Below are positions 1-7,433 of a stretch of 19,183 nucleotides of DNA, piece after piece. Position numbers and translations under genes: made by a program. This DNA is from Ruminococcaceae bacterium UBA6413. Its GTDB lineage: Bacteria; Bacillota; Clostridia; Oscillospirales; Ruminococcaceae. Each line of letters opens with the position of its first letter. The first letter of the stretch is position 1. The stretch is from the NCBI GenBank assembly GCA_002437415.1, contig DJPL01000024.1, positions 1-19,183 of the forward strand. Reading direction: 5' to 3'. The notes beneath the pieces are model-generated. The model worked only from the letters and a program-made list of their open reading frames with translations, searched no databases and was not told the origin of the DNA.

Positions 1-50
1 AACATTTATTATAGAGCCTTTATAAAAACAGATTTTTTCTACAAACTGAG

Positions 51-81
51 CGGTGCACCGTATTTTCGGTGCACCGTTTTT
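51..81 (+). terminator. Rho-independent terminator of an upstream gene
   Basis: Two copies of the self-complementary decamer CGGTGCACCG (51-60 and 67-76) can pair as a 10-bp stem around a TATTTT loop, followed by five T. The gene it ends lies outside the window. Each arm is itself a perfect palindrome, which is unusual for a terminator. Confidence 0.8.
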
Positions 82-97
82 GCACATTTTTGTGCAA
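80..97. promoter_or_regulatory. Inverted repeat just upstream of the promoter
   Basis: TTGCACA-TTTT-TGTGCAA is a 7-bp inverted repeat ending 14 bp before the -35 box at 112. Its position suits an operator or activator site for the c-di-GMP gene. No protein is identified for it. Confidence 0.35.
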
Positions 98-111
98 CTT
101 CTACTATTATC

Positions 112-140
112 TTGACTTTAATTCTATTTTATGGTACAAT
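112..140 (+). promoter_or_regulatory. Sigma-A promoter of the c-di-GMP gene
   Basis: TTGACT (112-117) and TACAAT (135-140) are separated by exactly 17 bp. Transcription should begin near 147. The first in-frame ATG (131) falls between the -35 and the -10, so it is not in the transcript. Confidence 0.8.
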
Positions 141-190
141 TAAACCATATTATAACTCACTATGTTATGCGAAATGGGGAGGTGGGCTGC

Positions 191-3100
191 TTGTTCACCG
201 GAAAATTTCATAAATATGCTGTGGCGGGTATCTGTATTGCAGGAATACAGGAAGATCACACAACGCATATAATAAAGGTAATATCCGATGCTCTGGGCAA
301 AAAGGGCTTCAAGGTAATGATATTCACTGCATTTACAAATATGTATAATGACTCTCCTTATTCAAAAGGTGAGGCAAGCATATATCACCTGCTCAACCTT
401 GATGTTCTTGATGTTCTTGTCATTATGCCCGAAACTATAAAGAGCAACTGGGTATGCGATACCATAATCAGATATGCGCGAGCCGCAAAAGTGCCGGTCA
501 TCGTTCTTGACGGCAAGCACAGCGGCTGCACCAATATCACATATGAATACGGCGACTCGCTTGAAAATGTTATTGAACATGTCATTACCGTCCACAATTG
601 CAGTGATCTGTTCTTTATGGCCGGAATAAAGGGCAACTCCTTTTCCGATGAAAGGATAGAAGCCTTTAAAAGAGTACTCAGCCGTCACAATATACCGTTC
701 GATGAGAAAACTATGCTCGGATATGGTGACTTCTGGGACATTCCGACCGAAAATGTGACAAAAGCGCTTATCGACAGCGGAAGAAAGCTTCCGCAGGCTA
801 TCATCTGCGCCAACGACAGTATGGCGATAACCGTGATGAAAACGCTTGAAGCCGGCAGGGTAAGGGTGCCCGAGGACGTAATAGTAACAGGCTTTGACTC
901 TGCATATGAGGAGAGGCTGTACTCCACCACGCGCCTTACCACAGCGATAATGGACGCGGACGAGCTTGCAAAAACGGTTGCGGATGCCGCTTACGGCTAT
1001 CTTAAGGGCGATGAAACGCCTGAGGACAAGCATATACATTTCGCATTTATACACGGTCAGAGCTGCGGCTGTCGCGACTTTGACAATTCATACACAAACG
1101 AAAAGCTTGAACGTATGAACGAGTACAATCTTGCACTGTCTGACGCGGAGGGCAAGATGGCATCACTGTATACTCATACAGTGAACTGTAACGAGCTCGG
1201 AGAGCTTACAAAGGCTATGGGTAAGTACTTCAATTATCGCTCGGTGCTCTGCCTAAACGATGATTTTCTTACCGAAAACTCTCCTGTGATACCAAAAGCA
1301 TATCACAGCGTATTCACCGAAAAAATGACTGCCCATGTTATAAGAACATGGGAGCAGTATCAATATAACGTTTCGTATCAGACAAAAAACCTCGCTCCAA
1401 ACCTCGGAGAAATGCTGAAAAGATATCGTACCGTGATATTTATGCCGCTCCACTTCCAGGAGCAGGTCATAGGATATTATGCCGCTGTGGCTGACGACCT
1501 GCTGTTAAGACCGGGCAGCTTCTACTATGTACAAAGACTGGTCGGTTCTATAAATCAGGTGCTGGAAAATTTCCGTATAGAGTATCTGCTGAGAAAAGCA
1601 AATAACGAGCTATCGCTGACGCATTCCATCGATCCGCTGACAGGCATATACAACCGCCGAGGATACTTTGAGCGTTTAAGCGAGCTTATGCACGGAAGCA
1701 AGGAATGTCATGTGATCCTTGTATCCTGCGATATGGATCGGCTTAAAGAGATAAACGACACATACGGTCACTCCGAGGGCGATGCCGCAATAGTCGCGGT
1801 CGCAAGCGCTATAAAGGCAGGTTGCGGAAAAGAAGGCGTGTGCGCACGCTTCGGCGGAGATGAATTTATACTTACAGTGCCGTATAACACCGATAAACAG
1901 CGTGAGCTGTCAAGGCTTATCGGCGAAATACAGACCGAAATAGACAAGTACAACCGCAGTGCGGGAAAGCCTTACGATGTTTCTATAAGCGTCGGCGGCT
2001 CTTACGGAACAGTAAGCAGTATTGAAGATATAAACAAGCTGATGCGCAGCACGGATCACCTGATGTATGAGCAAAAGCGCCTTAAAAAGGCACAGCTTGC
2101 TCCTGCGGCGGCGCTGCAACAGATCTGCGAGGATGTAAATTCTACGGTACAAAGCTACGCTCAGCGTATGCATGAGATCTTCTCCGACTTTGACAAGTGT
2201 ACATATTTCTATATGAGCTACATAGATTTCAAATGGTATGTGAAAGAGAACGACCGCACGCCGAAATGTATGCTTTCGTCCTCTGTCGGACCGCTTCGTG
2301 CCATATGGCTCAGCGGTGCGATATATCCCGATGACAAGCTTCTTTTTGATAACTTCTGTCAGAAGATAAGAAAGGCTTTCGACGAGGGCATAACACAAAA
2401 AGCGATAGGCGTGAATATACGCCTGTGCGAAGAAGACGGAGCGGCACCTGTGTGGTATGGCGTTTATGTTCAGCTTGCCGGTAAAAACGGAAAGCTTGAG
2501 GATCTGGCGGGCTATGTGAGAGCGCTTGAAACCGAGGAGATAATGAACCTTGAGATAAAGGACTACTACACAACGACCGACAACCCGATAATGTTCCACG
2601 ATATGATAGCGCAACGACTTGCCGCATATCCCGACACGAAATTCGCGCTGATACAGTTTGATGTAAAGCGGTTCAAGCTTATAAACGAAAACTACGGCGA
2701 GGACGCGGGAACGGAAATGCTCCACTTCCTGACACGTCAGCTCACAAATTACTGCGACAACCGTCAAATGAGCGCCAGAATGAGCGGCGATGTGTTTACA
2801 CTGCTGACACCGTACACCGATAAAGACGATATATTGAATATCGTGGCTGATCTACAGCACTGCCTAAAGGGCTTCAGAGAATACAGCTACGAGTTTGTTT
2901 TCGGCATATACGAGATAGACGACCGCAGTATATCGGTAAGAACTATGTGCGACTATGCCGCTACAGCAAGACAGTCTATAAAGAAAAACGCCCTTGAAAG
3001 CGTTGCTTTCTATGACAAGGGTATGCAGAAGGCGATAAAGGAACGCAAGTTTGTAGAGTCGCATATGAAAAAGGCACTCGAAAACGGCGAGTTCATTATC

Positions 3101-3835
3101 TACCTTCAGCCCAAGTTCAGCATATCGAGCGGTGAAGCGATCGGATACGAATCACTGGTAAGATGGCAAAATCCCGAACGCGGAATGATATATCCCGACA
3201 GCTTTATCCCGCTGTTTGAGGAAAACGGCTTTATCACAAAGCTTGACGCATATGTTTGGGAATGCACCTGTATGGTTCTGCGTGACTGGATAGACAGACA
3301 CCTGTCACCGCTTCCGATATCGGTAAATGTATCAAGAGCAAACCTCGACGACGAGTCATTCCTTGATGTGCTTGACGGACTTATCGAAAAGTACAGACTG
3401 CCAAAGCACCTGCTTGAGCTTGAAATAACCGAGAGCATTGAAAATGACGCTACTCTGCGTATGACAGAAAAGATAAAGGAGCACGGATTTACACTGCTGA
3501 TGGACGACTTCGGCTCGGGATATTCATCGCTGAACACTCTACAGGATACAAAGTTTGACGTGCTGAAGCTCGACCGTGAATTCTTCTCAACGCATATGTC
3601 AAATGAACGCGGCAAGAAGATAATTATGCATACAATTTCAATGTCAAAGGACGTAGGTCTCGGGCTTATTGCCGAGGGCGTTGAAACGGACGATCAGGCA
3701 CAGTTCTTGGAAAACTGCGGCTGTGATACGGTACAGGGTTATCTGTATGCAAAGCCGATGCCCGTTCAGGATGCCGAGAAATATCTGAAAAATACCGCAC
3801 AAAGCAAAACGGTAAGCAAAAAAGAGCTATTATAA
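191..3835 (+). CDS. LacI-type sensor / GGDEF / EAL c-di-GMP turnover protein
   Basis: This is a soluble 1214-residue protein, predicted to make and/or degrade cyclic di-GMP in response to a small ligand. In order it has: a periplasmic-binding-protein-1 (LacI-type) sensor at about 7-290 without a helix-turn-helix; an SCGC motif at 291-294; a GAF-like stretch at about 320-460; a GGDEF domain with intact FGGDEF (554-559) and no RxxD inhibitory site; a PAS-like stretch; a second, degenerate GGDEF (SGDVF, 865-869); and an EAL domain. The EAL signature reads ESL (987-989), but DDFGSGYSS (1105-1113), the NVS, EITES, KLD, AEGVET and QGY positions are present, so phosphodiesterase activity is plausible. 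TTG 191 is chosen because GGGGAGG (176-182) lies 8 bases ahead and the upstream ATG 131 is inside the promoter. No membrane segment is seen. The GAF and PAS assignments are inference; GGDEF, EAL and LacI-type folds are clear. Confidence 0.92.
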   Translation: MFTGKFHKYAVAGICIAGIQEDHTTHIIKVISDALGKKGFKVMIFTAFTNMYNDSPYSKGEASIYHLLNLDVLDVLVIMPETIKSNWVCDTIIRYARAAKVPVIVLDGKHSGCTNITYEYGDSLENVIEHVITVHNCSDLFFMAGIKGNSFSDERIEAFKRVLSRHNIPFDEKTMLGYGDFWDIPTENVTKALIDSGRKLPQAIICANDSMAITVMKTLEAGRVRVPEDVIVTGFDSAYEERLYSTTRLTTAIMDADELAKTVADAAYGYLKGDETPEDKHIHFAFIHGQSCGCRDFDNSYTNEKLERMNEYNLALSDAEGKMASLYTHTVNCNELGELTKAMGKYFNYRSVLCLNDDFLTENSPVIPKAYHSVFTEKMTAHVIRTWEQYQYNVSYQTKNLAPNLGEMLKRYRTVIFMPLHFQEQVIGYYAAVADDLLLRPGSFYYVQRLVGSINQVLENFRIEYLLRKANNELSLTHSIDPLTGIYNRRGYFERLSELMHGSKECHVILVSCDMDRLKEINDTYGHSEGDAAIVAVASAIKAGCGKEGVCARFGGDEFILTVPYNTDKQRELSRLIGEIQTEIDKYNRSAGKPYDVSISVGGSYGTVSSIEDINKLMRSTDHLMYEQKRLKKAQLAPAAALQQICEDVNSTVQSYAQRMHEIFSDFDKCTYFYMSYIDFKWYVKENDRTPKCMLSSSVGPLRAIWLSGAIYPDDKLLFDNFCQKIRKAFDEGITQKAIGVNIRLCEEDGAAPVWYGVYVQLAGKNGKLEDLAGYVRALETEEIMNLEIKDYYTTTDNPIMFHDMIAQRLAAYPDTKFALIQFDVKRFKLINENYGEDAGTEMLHFLTRQLTNYCDNRQMSARMSGDVFTLLTPYTDKDDILNIVADLQHCLKGFREYSYEFVFGIYEIDDRSISVRTMCDYAATARQSIKKNALESVAFYDKGMQKAIKERKFVESHMKKALENGEFIIYLQPKFSISSGEAIGYESLVRWQNPERGMIYPDSFIPLFEENGFITKLDAYVWECTCMVLRDWIDRHLSPLPISVNVSRANLDDESFLDVLDGLIEKYRLPKHLLELEITESIENDATLRMTEKIKEHGFTLLMDDFGSGYSSLNTLQDTKFDVLKLDREFFSTHMSNERGKKIIMHTISMSKDVGLGLIAEGVETDDQAQFLENCGCDTVQGYLYAKPMPVQDAEKYLKNTAQSKTVSKKELL

Positions 3836-3836
3836 G

Positions 3837-3871
3837 ATCACAGCCCCGATATCAAGCGGGGCTGTTGTGAT
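3837..3871 (+). terminator. Probable weak terminator after the c-di-GMP gene
   Basis: CAGCCCCG (3841-3848) pairs with CGGGGCTG (3857-3864) over an 8-base loop. ATCA/TGAT can extend the stem past a 3-base bulge. There is no real T run, so termination may be partial. Confidence 0.45.
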
Positions 3872-3921
3872 ACCCTGCCGATAATTGCAATAAAAGTCGG
3901 GCAGAAAGAAACGCGATCCGG

Positions 3922-3927
3922 TATAAT
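3922..3927 (+). promoter_or_regulatory. Possible -10 element of the AraC-type gene
   Basis: A perfect TATAAT lies 26 bp before the start codon. No convincing -35 is found 16-18 bp upstream, so the promoter would be weak or activator-dependent. Confidence 0.4.
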
Positions 3928-3953
3928 AGGTTACAGAAGGGAGAGATAAACAT

Positions 3954-4799
3954 ATGAACGACTGGAACGCAGGCATAGGAGAAGCCGTAAGGTATATCGA
4001 AAATAATCTGAGCGGGGATATCGATATTGCAAAGGCCGCCGAAAAGGCGTATGTATCGACATTTTACTTCCAAAAGATTTTCAGTGTGCTGTGCGGCTTT
4101 ACATTGGGCGAATATATACGGAACAGGCGGCTTTCTCTTGCCGGAGAGGAGCTGTCACACGGCAATGCAAAGGTGATCGATGTTGCCGTAAAATACGGAT
4201 ATGAGTCGCCGGACAGCTTCACGCGTGCGTTCACAAAGTTCCATGGTATCTCACCTTCTGCCGCAAAGGAGCGCGGCGCTGTATTGCGCTCTTTTGCACC
4301 TATAAAGTTAAAGCTTACACTGGAGGGCGGAACTATGATCGACTACAGAATTACCGAAAAGCCTGCATTCACCGTTGCAGGCATATCTACACCTATCGAA
4401 AACGACACATCGATATCCTATAATGTTATCCCTAAGCTTTGGGACGAGCATTATAAAAACGGCGGCGGTGAAAAGATCCGCGGAGATTTCGGAGCGTGTA
4501 TCTACCGAGACGAAAAGACATTCACTTATATGATAGCAGACGCTTATCTTCCGTGGAAAGACATTCCCGACGGCTGTGAAACATATACCTTCCCCGCCGG
4601 AGCATGGGCTGTATTTCCCTGCAAGGGCGCACTGCCCGACGCTTTGCAAAGTCTTAACACGAAGATATGGAGCGAGTGGCTACCGAACCTTAAGGGCTAC
4701 AAGCTGAGCGGAATGTACAACCTTGAAATGTACACACCGCCCGCCGACAAGCCGGAGGATACATACTCGGAAATATGGATTCCGATAGAAAAAGCATAA
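3954..4799 (+). CDS. AraC-family regulator with GyrI-like effector-binding domain
   Basis: This is a 281-residue transcription factor. Residues 1-105 are an AraC/XylS DNA-binding domain of two helix-turn-helix units; the second carries the family signature around YGYESPDSFTRAFTKFHGISP (81-101). Residues about 128-281 match the GyrI-like/effector-binding fold used by Rob- and BmrR-type regulators for hydrophobic or cationic small molecules, ending in the typical YSEIWIPI strand. The order (HTH first, sensor second) is that of Rob and many Firmicutes relatives. GGGAGAG lies just upstream of ATG 3954. The next gene is a GNAT acetyltransferase 75 bp downstream, so a drug- or polyamine-response pair is possible but only inferred. 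The ligand is unknown. Confidence 0.88.
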   Translation: MNDWNAGIGEAVRYIENNLSGDIDIAKAAEKAYVSTFYFQKIFSVLCGFTLGEYIRNRRLSLAGEELSHGNAKVIDVAVKYGYESPDSFTRAFTKFHGISPSAAKERGAVLRSFAPIKLKLTLEGGTMIDYRITEKPAFTVAGISTPIENDTSISYNVIPKLWDEHYKNGGGEKIRGDFGACIYRDEKTFTYMIADAYLPWKDIPDGCETYTFPAGAWAVFPCKGALPDALQSLNTKIWSEWLPNLKGYKLSGMYNLEMYTPPADKPEDTYSEIWIPIEKA

Positions 4800-4822
4800 A
4801 CATTACGACAGCATCTTCTGCA

Positions 4823-4841
4823 CGACAGGAGGTGCCTGTCG
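4823..4841 (+). terminator. Stem-loop between the AraC and GNAT genes
   Basis: CGACAGG-AGGTG-CCTGTCG forms a perfect 7-bp hairpin followed by only three T. It may be a weak terminator or a processing site. The GNAT gene has no clear promoter downstream of it, so readthrough is likely. Confidence 0.4.
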
Positions 4842-4874
4842 CTGTTTGCATACAAATAAAAGGAGATATAAAAA

Positions 4875-5387
4875 TTGACCGAAATAAAAAAATGCGGACT
4901 GTCAGAGCTGGAGATACTTCAGGACTTATGCAGAACCACCTTCAAGGACTCATTTGCAAGCGGCAACACCGAGGAGGATATGGAAAAGTACCTTGACACC
5001 GCCTACAGCGACGATAAACTGACAAGACAGCTTAACAGCCCCGACAGCGTTACCTACATTGCATACTGTGACGGCGTGCCCTGCGGATATGTCCAATTGA
5101 ACAAGGGTGAAATGCAGACCGAAAAAGGCTATGACGGCTCGCTTGAGATACAGAGGATATATGTCGTGGCATCACTCAAGGGCAAGGGTATCGGCTCGCA
5201 GTTTATGAAAATTGCCGAGCAAACGGCAAAGGAATGGGGACTTAGCTATATATGGCTCGGCGTATGGGAGCATAATGCACCTGCAATAAAATTCTACAAG
5301 AGCAAAGGATACGAGCTGTTTTCCACCCATACCTTCGTCGTCGGCGATGATAAGCAGACGGATATAATTATGAAGAAAACACTCTGA
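4875..5387 (+). CDS. GNAT-family N-acetyltransferase, PaiA-like
   Basis: This is a 170-residue acetyl-CoA-dependent N-acetyltransferase. The acetyl-CoA loop is visible at residues 93-111 (a beta strand, then LKGKGIGSQF, with Lys in place of the usual Gln/Arg of the Q/RxxGxG/A signature). Motif B is WLGVWEHNAPAIKFYKSKGY (127-146). The N-terminal part (TFKDSFASGNTEEDMEKYL, then DDKLTRQL) resembles the PaiA-like spermidine/spermine acetyltransferase group, so a polyamine substrate is possible but not shown. It starts with TTG: AGGAG (4861-4865) stands 9 bases ahead, and no in-frame ATG is better placed. It probably shares a transcript with the AraC-type regulator. Confidence 0.86.
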   Translation: MTEIKKCGLSELEILQDLCRTTFKDSFASGNTEEDMEKYLDTAYSDDKLTRQLNSPDSVTYIAYCDGVPCGYVQLNKGEMQTEKGYDGSLEIQRIYVVASLKGKGIGSQFMKIAEQTAKEWGLSYIWLGVWEHNAPAIKFYKSKGYELFSTHTFVVGDDKQTDIIMKKTL

Positions 5388-5393
5388 TTGCTC

Positions 5394-5422
5394 TTGACAA
5401 CTGCCGCAAAATGTCATATCAT
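5394..5422 (+). promoter_or_regulatory. Sigma-A promoter of the LysR gene
   Basis: TTGACA (5394-5399) and TATCAT (5417-5422) are 17 bp apart. The inferred leader is about 63 bases and contains the GATAAT...ATTATC repeat at 5447-5476. Confidence 0.7.
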
Positions 5423-5446
5423 TAGTACATAGCAATTCGGAAATCG

Positions 5447-5476
5447 GATAATAAATGCATATAAAATGCGATTATC
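5447..5476. repeat. Inverted repeat in the LysR gene leader
   Basis: GATAAT (5447-5452) and ATTATC (5471-5476) are inverted repeats around an 18-bp AT-rich spacer that contains two AAATGC copies. It lies downstream of the promoter and could be an autoregulatory site. The arms are short. Confidence 0.25.
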
Positions 5477-5491
5477 AAATAGAGGTGCAGT

Positions 5492-6367
5492 ATGGATACA
5501 AGTGTGCTGAAATATATGGCATTTATAAAAACGGTAGAATGCGGCAGTTTTACTAAGGCGGCAGAGCTTCTCAGCTACTCGCAGTCGGGTATCAGCCGTA
5601 TGATAAACGACCTTGAAAGCGAGTGGGGAGTAAGGCTTCTTATAAGGAGCAGGAGCGGCATACAGCTTACTGCCGACGGCACTTCTCTGCTCCCCTTTGC
5701 GCGGAGCGTGTGTGAGGAATACCGCAAACTGCGTATGCAGATAGACGACCTTAACGGACTTCACAAGGGGCTTATAAGAATAGGTACATTTTCAAGTGTA
5801 GCGACCCACTGGCTGCCGAAAATAATCAAGAGCTTCCGCGCGGACTACCCGAATATCGAATACGAGCTTCTGCTCGGCGACTACTCGGAAATAGAGCAAT
5901 GGATATTACAAGGACGCGTTGACTGCGGATTTATGCGCACAGGCGCGGGCAATGAGCTTGATATGACTGTGCTTGAAAGCGATGAGCTTATGGCGGTACT
6001 GCCCGCAGATCACGAATACGCTTACAAAGCGGTTTTCCCGATAGAAAAGCTGTGCTCAGAGCCGTTCATACTGCTCGAAAAGGGCGGAAACTCGGAAGTA
6101 CCCGCATTTCTGTCACACTATGGATTAAAGCCCGATGTACGTTTCACAACATGGGACGACTATGCGATAATGTCAATGGTCGAAAACGGGCTCGGTATAT
6201 CGGTACTGCCGAAACTGATACTGCGCCGCTGTCCTTATAACGTGGCAATAAAGAGCTTTGACAAGCCCGCATTCCGCGATATATGCTTTGCGGTGAAGAA
6301 CAGGGAAACCTCTTCACTTGCGGTAAAGAGGTTCAGCGAGTATCTCGGACATAGAAATGATGAATAA
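5492..6367 (+). CDS. LysR-family transcriptional regulator
   Basis: This is a 291-residue regulator of standard LysR size. The winged helix-turn-helix covers residues 1-62, with the signature GSFTKAAELLSYSQSGISRMI (18-38). A linker helix and a periplasmic-binding-type effector domain (about 92-289) follow, including IRIGTF at its first strand and a GLGISVLP stretch late in the domain. AGAGGTG sits just before ATG 5492. LysR proteins usually control a divergent neighbour, but the gene behind it (the acetyltransferase) runs in the same direction, so its target is not obvious. It has its own promoter and a strong shared terminator. Confidence 0.92.
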   Translation: MDTSVLKYMAFIKTVECGSFTKAAELLSYSQSGISRMINDLESEWGVRLLIRSRSGIQLTADGTSLLPFARSVCEEYRKLRMQIDDLNGLHKGLIRIGTFSSVATHWLPKIIKSFRADYPNIEYELLLGDYSEIEQWILQGRVDCGFMRTGAGNELDMTVLESDELMAVLPADHEYAYKAVFPIEKLCSEPFILLEKGGNSEVPAFLSHYGLKPDVRFTTWDDYAIMSMVENGLGISVLPKLILRRCPYNVAIKSFDKPAFRDICFAVKNRETSSLAVKRFSEYLGHRNDE

Positions 6368-6368
6368 C

Positions 6369-6405
6369 AAAAACAGCACCCGATGCGCTTTGCATCGGGT
6401 GTTTT
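6369..6405. terminator. Bidirectional terminator between LysR and WYL genes
   Basis: CACCCGATGC (6377-6386) pairs perfectly with GCATCGGGTG (6392-6401). Four T follow on the plus strand and five A precede it, so it can end the LysR transcript and the convergent WYL transcript. Confidence 0.88.
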
Positions 6406-6425
6406 ACATATTAACAATTCTACTG

Positions 6426-7364
6426 CTAATTCTGAGATAATATTTTCCTTGCCTCGTCCTTTACCCTATCTTTAAGCCACCCGGGTGAAACAACCTCGCA
6501 ATGACTTCCGAATCCCATCACAAAGCTCATTATATCTTCCTCGTTCTGCATTGTACATCTGAGCTCGGTCGTATCTTCATCGATAAGGGTCACCGTCTGA
6601 TCTCTGCCGTATATGCGTTCACGGGCAAGCATCGCGTATCTGCCGTGTAAACGGAGCGTTATCTCATGCAGGTCGCCATTCTTTTTCATACCGAACTCAT
6701 CAAGATAGTCGCTTTCCTTGTATGTCGCAAGAATACGGAATTTATCCTCGGTGACCGTCATTGACTGAATACGGCTGAGCTTGAAGTACCGTATTTCATA
6801 CGACTTCTTATCATACCCAAGCATAAACCATGCGTTGTTATACATAAAGAGCTTGTACGGGTCGAAACGACGGTGCGACACCTTGTTTGACAATGAAAGA
6901 TAGTCCATCTCAAGCTCTTTTCTGTGAGCTATGCACCCCGCCACGACCGAGTACCGCCTGCCGAGCTCCCGCTCGTCCACAGCAAGCGGAAAACGGTTTG
7001 ATACGAATATATCCTGCGGCGTTCCGTGCTTCACTGCGGAAAAAACCTTACCGATCGCTTTTTCATATTCACTCGCGTACGGAAAATCATTCCGACATCT
7101 GAGATATTCCGCCCCGGACGACAGTGCATTCTGCTCATCATCGGTAAGCTTTACCGAGGGGATAAGGCGATCTGTTATCAGATGATATCCGCCGTACTTT
7201 CCCGGTATACCCTCTATAAAATATCCCGCCTGTTCAAGCTCGGTACGGTACTCCGCTATATTTCTGACATTTGTTTCAAGAATTTCCGCAAGCTCCTGAC
7301 CCTTGTATACTCTGCCCGAGCTTAAAAGCTGAAGCATTTTCAGACAATTTGCTGTTTTACCCAT
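6426..7364 (-). CDS. WYL-domain transcriptional regulator
   Basis: This is a 312-residue regulator with an N-terminal helix-turn-helix (about 5-60, DeoR/HTH_11 type), a central WYL domain (about 135-210) and a C-terminal WCX extension (about 235-305, ending GFGSHCEVVSPGWLKDRV). The namesake motif reads WFM (179-181) instead of WYL. WYL domains sense ligands such as nucleotides or nucleic acid in several bacterial regulators; the ligand here is unknown. ATG 7364 is chosen because AAGGAGG is correctly spaced before it, whereas an upstream in-frame ATG (7397) coincides with the expected transcription start. It has its own promoter and an inverted repeat across its ribosome site, which suggests autoregulation. 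It lies downstream of the SHOCT operon and could also receive readthrough from it. Confidence 0.9.
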   Translation of the reverse strand: MGKTANCLKMLQLLSSGRVYKGQELAEILETNVRNIAEYRTELEQAGYFIEGIPGKYGGYHLITDRLIPSVKLTDDEQNALSSGAEYLRCRNDFPYASEYEKAIGKVFSAVKHGTPQDIFVSNRFPLAVDERELGRRYSVVAGCIAHRKELEMDYLSLSNKVSHRRFDPYKLFMYNNAWFMLGYDKKSYEIRYFKLSRIQSMTVTEDKFRILATYKESDYLDEFGMKKNGDLHEITLRLHGRYAMLARERIYGRDQTVTLIDEDTTELRCTMQNEEDIMSFVMGFGSHCEVVSPGWLKDRVKDEARKILSQN

Positions 7365-7374
7365 GTATCTGCCT

Positions 7375-7399
7375 CCTTGTACAACAAAATAATACAAGG
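7375..7399. promoter_or_regulatory. Candidate operator over the WYL gene start region
   Basis: CCTTGTA (7375-7381) and TACAAGG (7393-7399) are perfect inverted repeats around 11 bp. One arm is at the expected transcription start and the other overlaps the AAGGAGG ribosome site. A DNA operator fits better than an RNA hairpin, because the upstream arm is only partly transcribed. Confidence 0.45.
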
Positions 7400-7401
7400 C
7401 A

Positions 7402-7430
7402 ATTATACATTATTTATGTTGCAAATGCAA
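7402..7430 (-). promoter_or_regulatory. Sigma-A promoter of the WYL gene
   Basis: Read on the minus strand, TTGCAT (7430-7425) and TATAAT (7407-7402) are exactly 17 bp apart. The start would be near 7395. Confidence 0.72.
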
Positions 7431-7433
7431 TTA

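Noticed and set aside
131..190. ATG 131 as start of the c-di-GMP protein
   Set aside because: It lies between the -35 and -10 of a consensus promoter and has no ribosome site; TTG 191 has both context and spacing.
1910..2767. Long open frame antisense to the c-di-GMP gene (285 codons)
   Set aside because: It is a shadow of a clearly conserved gene, with no ribosome site and no recognisable protein features.
4775..4996. Short plus-strand frame between the AraC and GNAT genes
   Set aside because: It overlaps both neighbours, lacks a ribosome site, and the GNAT frame has clear family motifs.
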